From positions 1-5,733 of the forward strand of contig JAEYNQ010000306.1 of the NCBI GenBank assembly GCA_023412455.1: a stretch of DNA of 5,733 nucleotides. The letters are read 5' to 3'. This DNA comes from Bacillota bacterium. GTDB lineage: Bacteria > Bacillota > Clostridia > Lachnospirales > Cellulosilyticaceae. Position numbers and translations under genes: made by a program. The notes beneath the pieces are model-generated. The model saw only the letters and a list, made by a program, of their open reading frames with translations, had not been told where the DNA came from and searched no databases. Below, one piece after another: positions 1 through 4,571 of this stretch (positions are counted from its first letter, which is position 1; each line of letters opens with the position of its first letter).

Positions 1-134
1 TAGACCCCATTAAGGATTTAAAAGCTTCCTACTGGGAAGGACTTGGTCTTGCTACTAAATATTATAATACACAGCTTCATGTAGGAGCCTTTATGCTTCC
101 TACTTATGTAAAGGATGAATTAGAAAATGGATAA
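1..134 (+). CDS. speE: Spermidine synthase, C-terminal end (5'-truncated by window edge)
   Basis: The frame starting at base 3 is open from the left edge to a TAA at 132-134 and gives the last 43 residues of a protein. It contains YYNTQLHVGAFMLPTYVKDEL, which matches the characteristic end of bacterial spermidine synthases (tyrosine pair, then His, then a Phe-x-LP motif before a short charged tail). The enzyme transfers an aminopropyl group from decarboxylated S-adenosylmethionine to putrescine in the cytoplasm. The catalytic core lies outside the window, so the identification rests on this tail and on the next gene, which supplies putrescine. The stop codon overlaps the start of speB by 8 nt (127-134), which indicates one transcript and probable translational coupling. 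Confidence 0.85.
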   Translation, partial: DPIKDLKASYWEGLGLATKYYNTQLHVGAFMLPTYVKDELENG

Positions 135-978
135 TACATATCAAACTCACACCTTCATAGGTTTTAATGCCTCTTATGATGAGGCCCCAATTATTTTAGC
201 AGGAGCTCCTTTTGATGGGACGACTAGTTTTAGACCTGGCACACGCTTTGCCCCTAATCAAATTCGCCTTGACTCTTATGGTCTTGAAACCTATTCTCCT
301 TATCTCGATTTAGATTTAGAGGATTATTCATTCTGTGACCTAGGGGATGTGGATTTACCTTTTGGCAACCCCTTAAAGGCCCTTAGTACCATTCAAAATG
401 TGGCTAAACAAATACTTGCAGATCACAAGAAACCTTTATTCATAGGTGGAGAACATCTTATCAGTCTTCCAATTATTACTGAGCTTTATACTCAGTATCC
501 TGACCTTCATATCCTTCACTTTGATGCTCACACCGATTTAAGAGAGGATTATTTAGGAGAAAAACTCTCTCATGCCACTGTTCTCAGAAGAGCTTGGGAT
601 TTATTAGGCGATGGTAAAATATATCAATTTGGCATTCGCTCAGGTACCCGGGAGGAATTTGATTGGGCTAAAACACATACTCACCTTCATCCTTTTGACA
701 CAGGGAGCTTAGGTCAGATTGTACCTCTCTTAAAGGATAAGCCTGTCTATCTCACTGTAGACTTAGATGTGCTAGATCCTTCTATTTTCCCAGGTACGGG
801 TACCCCTGAGCCTGGTGGTCTTACCTTTAAAGAATTAATGGATGCCTTTAAGCAGATCAAAGACTTAAACTTTGTAGGTGCTGATGTTGTAGAGCTCTCT
901 CCTCATTATGATACAAGTGGCGTTTCTACGGCTGTAGCATGTAAAGTCATTCGTGAAGTTAGCCTTATGCTCTGCTAA
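127..978 (+). CDS. speB: Agmatinase (agmatine ureohydrolase)
   Basis: This 283-residue protein is of normal length for an agmatinase and has the full ureohydrolase (arginase/agmatinase) signature. GGEH at 107-110 gives H110; FDAHTD gives D133, H135 and D137; DLDVLDPS at 212-219 gives D212 and D214. These six side chains are the expected ligands of the two catalytic Mn ions. H149 in SHAT and E256 match the conserved catalytic His and Glu of the family. The reaction is agmatine + water to putrescine + urea, in the cytoplasm. The ATG lies inside the last codons of speE, with AAGGA at 111-115 as a slightly distant ribosome binding site, so translation is probably coupled. Other ureohydrolases (arginase, guanidinobutyrase, formiminoglutamase) share these motifs, but the fusion-like coupling to speE strongly favours agmatinase. 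A strong hairpin follows 12 nt after the stop codon. Confidence 0.93.
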   Translation: MDNTYQTHTFIGFNASYDEAPIILAGAPFDGTTSFRPGTRFAPNQIRLDSYGLETYSPYLDLDLEDYSFCDLGDVDLPFGNPLKALSTIQNVAKQILADHKKPLFIGGEHLISLPIITELYTQYPDLHILHFDAHTDLREDYLGEKLSHATVLRRAWDLLGDGKIYQFGIRSGTREEFDWAKTHTHLHPFDTGSLGQIVPLLKDKPVYLTVDLDVLDPSIFPGTGTPEPGGLTFKELMDAFKQIKDLNFVGADVVELSPHYDTSGVSTAVACKVIREVSLMLC

Positions 979-990
979 TTTTTCACCCCT

Positions 991-1050
991 AAAAAAGGAT
1001 AGCTGTAAAAGTAAGAGACCGTATCTCTTTTTTTACAGCTATCCTTTTTT
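991..1050. terminator. Bidirectional intrinsic terminator between convergent genes
   Basis: Bases 991-1010 and 1031-1050 are perfect 20-bp inverted repeats (AAAAAAGGATAGCTGTAAAA on the left arm). Between them, AAGAGA at 1013-1018 can pair with TCTCTT at 1024-1029 around a 5-base loop, extending the hairpin. The outer six pairs are A:T, so each direction ends in a run of six or more U. It serves speEB on the plus strand (12 nt after its stop) and the SLH gene on the minus strand, whose stop codon begins 2 nt from the right arm. Confidence 0.92.
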
Positions 1051-1052
1051 AT

Positions 1053-1985
1053 TTATTGACGTGGCTGTATAGCTGGCTGTTCATTCTTTACGCTAGCACA
1101 TAAAATGGCATTATAAGCCCAATAGTTTTCTGGCAAATCTCTATAGGGATTAATAATGTCTTTGTTTTGGCAAACACGACTAAAAAGTTGATTTAAGATG
1201 ACTACCATTTGGGCACGTGTTACTGGTTTATCGGAGTCGGTGAGCTTGTTAAACTCTGCTGATTCTCCTTTAACATAAGGTGTTAAATTAGCAACTATCT
1301 TTCGAACTTCTCGCTGACTCACTGGTTCAAAGGGCTTAAAGGTCCCATCTACATTGGGCTTAAATAAGCCTAGCTTCGTAACATAATTAATATTATCTGT
1401 GCTATAACGTTGTGGATTTAAATCAGAGTAAACATTGGGTGTTCTAGGAACATTCGCATTGCTAATAAGACGGGCTAACATTGATGCTACTTCTTCTCGT
1501 GTAGCAGCTTGGTCTGGTCTAAAAGTCCCATCTTCATACCCTCCTACATAGGGAAAGTTAATAATCCCTTGTCCTGGTGTAGGTGTAGGGCTAGGTGTTT
1601 GAGAAGGTTGTGGAGCCTCCTCAATAATGACACACAGATTTGTTCTAGCTTTACAACCATTGTCCACATAACCGATAGCTACTCTATGGGTACCTAATTG
1701 CTCCTTAATACTTCCATAATTGGTCTTATAGTTTTGAATCTGTACAGGTTGATTTTCTCCTTTATAATAAGCTACAACCTTAATTTGCTCTCTAAACTTC
1801 TCTTCACTGGTTCCTTGTGGAAGCCTCAGCTGTTCTGGTGTCACTTGAATGCTTCTTAAGATCTTGGGTTGATTACTATAGGTCCTTGATGTGTTAGACT
1901 TGATTGTACTAGCAAAGCCTACTTGTGGGAGTAACATTACTAAACCTAGAAATGCTATCCCTAACTTTTGAACTCTCGATTTCAT
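1053..1985 (-). CDS. Secreted SLH-domain protein with N-terminal Ig-like domain
   Basis: This 310-residue protein begins with a Sec signal peptide: basic KSR, a hydrophobic core at about 8-20, and likely cleavage after VGFA at residue 25. Residues about 42-122 have the alternating strand pattern of a bacterial Ig-like (Big-type) domain, with VTP near the start, VxYYKG at 71-76 and a final VAIGYVDNG...VII segment. A Pro/Thr/Ser linker at about 124-138 leads to SLH repeats. The first, at about 143-174, is canonical (FPYVGGYEDGTFRPDQAATREEV). The second is at about 199-234 (GLFKPNVDGTFKPFEPVSQREV). The third, at about 245-298, is more degenerate (PVTRAQMVVIL, then YRDLPENYWAYNAI). SLH repeats bind pyruvylated secondary cell wall polymers, so the protein is probably anchored on the cell surface. 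It has no recognisable catalytic domain. The mature protein has four cysteines (111, 118, 272, 296) in two close pairs. ATG at 1985 has AGGAG at 1992-1996, 6 nt upstream. Confidence 0.85.
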   Translation of the reverse strand: MKSRVQKLGIAFLGLVMLLPQVGFASTIKSNTSRTYSNQPKILRSIQVTPEQLRLPQGTSEEKFREQIKVVAYYKGENQPVQIQNYKTNYGSIKEQLGTHRVAIGYVDNGCKARTNLCVIIEEAPQPSQTPSPTPTPGQGIINFPYVGGYEDGTFRPDQAATREEVASMLARLISNANVPRTPNVYSDLNPQRYSTDNINYVTKLGLFKPNVDGTFKPFEPVSQREVRKIVANLTPYVKGESAEFNKLTDSDKPVTRAQMVVILNQLFSRVCQNKDIINPYRDLPENYWAYNAILCASVKNEQPAIQPRQ

Positions 1986-2148
1986 CTTATTCTCCTCTTT
2001 TCTAGTAAGCGATGTGTGCTTAATTATTCTTTTCTCTCTTTTTTGCCACTTTATAGGGATTATTATTCCAATAGCTCCAATGAATTATTCGCACTTATTT
2101 CCAAATACTTTTCTTATGGTTTTATGCCTAATGGGTCAAAAGAGTATA

Positions 2149-2177
2149 TTGTATTTCTCTAAAGCTTATACTATAAT
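2149..2177 (+). promoter_or_regulatory. SigA-type promoter of the radical SAM/DUF4130 operon
   Basis: A perfect -10 hexamer TATAAT lies at 2172-2177. A weak -35 (TTGTAT, 2149-2154; only the first three bases match the TTGACA consensus) sits at the optimal 17-bp spacing. Transcription would start near 2183-2185, inside the LexA box that follows. A strong -10 with a weak -35, covered by a repressor site, fits a promoter that is repressed until induced. The start site is inferred. Confidence 0.7.
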
Positions 2178-2191
2178 AGAACATATGTTCG
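2178..2191. promoter_or_regulatory. LexA (DinR) operator / SOS box
   Basis: AGAACATATGTTCG contains a perfect 12-bp palindrome GAACATATGTTC at 2179-2190. It fits the Gram-positive LexA consensus CGAACRNRYGTTYC at the core positions (GAAC, four central bases, GTTC). It begins one base after the -10 hexamer and spans the predicted transcription start, an ideal location for repression. The next gene starts 23 nt downstream. I saw no second copy of this motif in the window. Confidence 0.85.
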
Positions 2192-2213
2192 AAAAATAAG
2201 AGAAGGTGAAAAA

Positions 2214-3554
2214 ATGGATGTTACAACAAAATTAGAGATTTTATCCGATGCTGCCAAATATGATGTTTCTTGTTCTTCTTCAGGCTCTCGTCGCCCTTCT
2301 AAAGAAGGCGCTCTAGGTTCCACAGCTGCTGGAGGTATCTGTCATAGCTTTACACCTGATGGGCGATGCGTTTCTCTTCTTAAAATCCTCCTCACAAATT
2401 ACTGCCAATACGATTGTGCCTATTGCATTAACCGTAAATCCAATGATGTACGTCGTGCCGCCTTTTCTGTGGAGGAAGTGGTGGATTTAACGATTAATTT
2501 TTATCGTCGTAACTATATCGAAGGCCTTTTCTTAAGCTCCGCTATTTTAAAAAGTCCTAATTATACGATGGAAATGCTAACAGCTATTGTAAAAAAGCTT
2601 AGACAAGAGCATGGTTTTAGAGGCTATATTCACCTTAAGGCGATCCCTGGCGCAGATGAACAGCTGATTCACGAAGCAGGCCTCTATGCTGACCGTATGA
2701 GTGTCAATATTGAGCTCCCCTCCGCCTCTTCCTTAAAGCTCCTGGCCCCTGATAAGAAAAAAGAAGAAATCTTTACCCCTATGAAAAATATCAGTAATCA
2801 CATCATAAGTCATCAAGAAGAGTGGAAAAAATCCCGTAAAGCCCCTCTCTTTGTCCCTGGTGGTCAAAGTACCCAGCTTATTATCGGTGCCACACCAGAT
2901 AGTGACCTCAATATTCTTACCCTTACCCAAAAGCTTTATGATAAATATCAGCTTAAAAGGGTCTACTATTCTGCCTATGTTCCTGTCAATAAAGGGAAGG
3001 ACCTACCAGCTATAGAAAATCCCCCTACCCTTAGAGAACATCGTCTCTATCAAAGCGACTGGCTTCTTCGTTTTTATGGTTTTAGAGCCAATGAGCTTTT
3101 AGACGAAGCCCATCCTGACCTAGATGTCCACTTTGACCCTAAAACCTCTTGGGCCCTTAACCATCTAGAGGAGTTTCCCATAGAGATTAACAAAGCCCCC
3201 TATGCTCTGCTGCTTCGTGTGCCTGGCATCGGGGTACGTAGTGCTCAAAAAATCATGAGCAGCCGCCGTGTTGCTCCTCTTGGCTATAGTGACTTAAAAA
3301 AATTAGGTATTGTTCTAAAACGGGCCCAATATTTTATTACCTGTAACACCAAATATTATGGCAGTGTAGACTTAGATGAGGAGAAGATTCGTCAGGTCTT
3401 GATGCCCACCTCACTTTCCACTGGGCTCATTAAGTCCTACGAACAACTCAGCTTATTGACACCTTCTTTTCAAAACAGCTTTAAGCTTGCTCCCTCTCCT
3501 AAACCCTTACTCCTTATAGAGGATGGCTTAACTGCTTTAACAGGTGAAATGTAG
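2214..3554 (+). CDS. Putative DNA modification/repair radical SAM protein
   Basis: This 446-residue protein carries a radical SAM cluster motif CxxxCxxC in TNYCQYDCAYCINR (C64, C68, C71), expected to bind a [4Fe-4S] cluster and S-adenosylmethionine. The upstream segment KLEILSDAAKYDVSCSSSGSRR and the conserved-looking C20, C43 and C52 fit the family named 'putative DNA modification/repair radical SAM protein' (TIGR03916 as I recall it). Near the C-terminus, residues 332-352 (LLLRVPGIGVRSAQKIMSSRR region) form a helix-hairpin-helix with the PGIG turn, a non-specific DNA-binding motif common in repair enzymes. C377 lies in a second conserved-looking segment, FITCNTKYYG. Reaction and substrate are not established as far as I know. 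The ATG has AAGGTG at 2203-2208, 5 nt upstream, and a LexA box immediately before that. The gene is followed after 39 nt by its usual family partner, a DUF4130 protein. The reading frame is intact. Confidence 0.88.
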   Translation: MDVTTKLEILSDAAKYDVSCSSSGSRRPSKEGALGSTAAGGICHSFTPDGRCVSLLKILLTNYCQYDCAYCINRKSNDVRRAAFSVEEVVDLTINFYRRNYIEGLFLSSAILKSPNYTMEMLTAIVKKLRQEHGFRGYIHLKAIPGADEQLIHEAGLYADRMSVNIELPSASSLKLLAPDKKKEEIFTPMKNISNHIISHQEEWKKSRKAPLFVPGGQSTQLIIGATPDSDLNILTLTQKLYDKYQLKRVYYSAYVPVNKGKDLPAIENPPTLREHRLYQSDWLLRFYGFRANELLDEAHPDLDVHFDPKTSWALNHLEEFPIEINKAPYALLLRVPGIGVRSAQKIMSSRRVAPLGYSDLKKLGIVLKRAQYFITCNTKYYGSVDLDEEKIRQVLMPTSLSTGLIKSYEQLSLLTPSFQNSFKLAPSPKPLLLIEDGLTALTGEM

Positions 3555-3593
3555 CGCCTCTTAAGAGGGATCATTTAATGAAAGGAGTCTTCC

Positions 3594-4337
3594 ATGAAAG
3601 ACTATATTTATGATGGGAGCTTTGAAGGCCTCCTCACTACTCTTTTTTATACTTATACAGAAAAAGCTTCCCTTTGCATTTATAAAAAGGGAGACTATGT
3701 ACCTAGTTTAATCCAGGAGGTCATCACTATTTCTACAGAAGAAGAAAAGGCAGATCGGGTTTATACCAGCCTCCTGACTAAACTTTCACTAGAAACTTTA
3801 ACCGCCGTTTATCATCTTTATCTCAGTGATTTACCCCATGTAGAAAATCTTATTCTAGACTATGTACGCCTTTGCTATAAGTATTCTGCCAGTATTAACC
3901 TGGCAAAAAATAATCCTATTATTCATCAAGTGGAGCTTCTTACAAGAAGAGTAACCCATGAAGCCCATCGTATGACAGGCTTTGTGCGTTTTAGGGAGGT
4001 TTATCCTAACGTCTTTTATGCCCAAATTGAACCCGATTATAACATTCTTCCCCTTATACTGGACCACTTTCAACAGCGTTTTAGTGACCAATACTTTATC
4101 ATCCATGATTTAAAAAGAGAAGCAGCTATTATTCACAATAAAATAGAAACTTACTTAAAAGACTTCTCTTTAGAAGAAGCAGAAAGACTCTTGGCTACTT
4201 CTAAAAAGGATGAATTCGAAAACCTCTTTACAACTTATTATAAAGCTACCACTATTCCTGAGCGATTAAATGAAAAGCAACGCCGCTCTTTTATGCCACG
4301 GCGCTATTGGAAACACCTTTTTGAGGTCACAAATTAA
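3594..4337 (+). CDS. DUF4130 protein, probable DNA metabolism protein (radical SAM partner)
   Basis: This 247-residue cytoplasmic protein is the expected neighbour of the radical SAM gene. It opens with YIYDGSFEGLLTTLFYTY and contains HEAHRMTGFVRFREV at about 122-136, followed by YAQIEPDYNILPLILDHFQQRF. It ends with the diagnostic YYKATTIPERLNEKQRRSFMPRRYWKHLFE segment (215-244). These are hallmarks of the DUF4130 family (TIGR03915, 'probable DNA metabolism protein' as I recall). In some Gram-negative bacteria the same domain is fused to a uracil-DNA glycosylase-family domain; here it stands alone, with no glycosylase in the window. The biochemical role is unknown to me; a DNA-related role is inferred from the partner's HhH motif, the known fusion and the SOS box. 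AGGAG at 3583-3587 lies 6 nt before the ATG. No promoter is apparent in the 39-nt gap, so the two genes are probably co-transcribed. Confidence 0.87.
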   Translation: MKDYIYDGSFEGLLTTLFYTYTEKASLCIYKKGDYVPSLIQEVITISTEEEKADRVYTSLLTKLSLETLTAVYHLYLSDLPHVENLILDYVRLCYKYSASINLAKNNPIIHQVELLTRRVTHEAHRMTGFVRFREVYPNVFYAQIEPDYNILPLILDHFQQRFSDQYFIIHDLKREAAIIHNKIETYLKDFSLEEAERLLATSKKDEFENLFTTYYKATTIPERLNEKQRRSFMPRRYWKHLFEVTN

Positions 4338-4338
4338 A

Positions 4339-4378
4339 ACTCACTTCACACTATATGGGCGTATAGAGTGAAGTGAGT
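4339..4378. terminator. Long hairpin after the DUF4130 gene; better terminator for the minus strand
   Basis: Bases 4339-4355 pair with 4362-4378 over 17 positions with a single A/A mismatch (4350/4367), leaving a 6-base loop. It starts one base after the DUF4130 stop codon. On the plus strand no U-tract follows (GAGTCTTGCATG), so it may act mainly as a 3'-end stabilising stem there. On the minus strand the stem is followed by TTTTAATTT, which suits termination of transcripts coming from the 27-codon ORF and the DUF2812 gene. Confidence 0.65.
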
Positions 4379-4401
4379 CTTGCATGAGTGATAAAACCTC
4401 G

Positions 4402-4485
4402 TTACCGTTTTGGCGGATAAGCTCCTTCTGATGATTCATAGCTTATACTACGGTTAAGAATGCTTCGGTGAGTATACTTTTTCAT
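4402..4485 (-). CDS. Possible small protein, 27 aa, unrecognised
   Basis: On the minus strand an ATG at 4485-4483 opens a 27-codon frame ending in TAA at 4404-4402. The peptide starts MKKYTHRSILNRS and ends EGAYPPKR. It is basic and hydrophilic, with no cysteine, no membrane segment and no signal peptide. The main support is the ribosome binding site: AGGAGGG at 4494-4500, 8 nt before the ATG, the best match to the anti-Shine-Dalgarno in the window. A hairpin with a U-rich tail on the same strand follows 23 nt after the stop. It lies 86 nt downstream of the DUF2812 stop and could be co-transcribed with it; I could not identify a convincing own promoter. I recognise no family. The alternative is a chance ORF in a non-coding or antisense RNA. 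Confidence 0.45.
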   Translation of the reverse strand: MKKYTHRSILNRSISYESSEGAYPPKR

Positions 4486-4493
4486 GATACCTT

Positions 4494-4500
4494 CCCTCCT
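4494..4500 (-). promoter_or_regulatory. Strong Shine-Dalgarno of the 27-codon ORF
   Basis: The minus strand reads AGGAGGG, with an 8-nt spacer (AAGGTATC) before the ATG at 4485. This is close to the full anti-Shine-Dalgarno complement and is the main reason for calling the short ORF. In an AT-rich intergenic region such a site at the right distance is unlikely, though not impossible, by chance. Confidence 0.6.
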
Positions 4501-4571
4501 ACATTCAATATGGTTTTACAAGATTTATTATTTCCTTGTTTAAGATAAATATAAGTCTTAAGCATTACCAA

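Noticed and set aside
1509..1697. Plus-strand 62-codon open frame
   Set aside because: It lies wholly inside the well-supported SLH gene on the opposite strand, and the translation shows no family feature; it is an antisense shadow.
2030..2100. Possible minus-strand promoter for the SLH gene (TATAAA near 2050 with TTGGAG upstream)
   Set aside because: The spacing is 19 bp and the matches are weak; several equally poor alternatives exist in this AT-rich stretch, so the promoter cannot be placed.
1968..2199. Two overlapping plus-strand frames (1968-2162 and 2014-2199) with hydrophobic translations
   Set aside because: They start at non-ATG codons without a ribosome binding site. They cross the 5' end of the SLH gene and/or the promoter (the 2014-2199 frame also crosses the LexA box), and their hydrophobicity is what T-rich intergenic DNA gives by chance.
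2733..2930. Minus-strand 65-codon open frame
   Set aside because: It is antisense inside the radical SAM coding region, whose protein is conserved across this stretch.
3557..3568. Perfect 12-bp palindrome CCTCTTAAGAGG just after the radical SAM stop codon
   Set aside because: As RNA it gives only a 4-bp stem with a TTAA loop and no U-tract, too weak for a terminator. It could be an operator or processing site, but nothing else supports that.
3855..4106. Minus-strand 83-codon open frame
   Set aside because: It is antisense inside the DUF4130 coding region, with no recognisable domain or translation signals.
4540..4561. Inverted repeat TTAAGA-N10-TCTTAA upstream of the 27-codon ORF
   Set aside because: Short, AT-rich arms are common by chance here. 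It could be a regulator site or a weak stem after the DUF2812 gene, but no -35/-10 pair could be placed convincingly around it.
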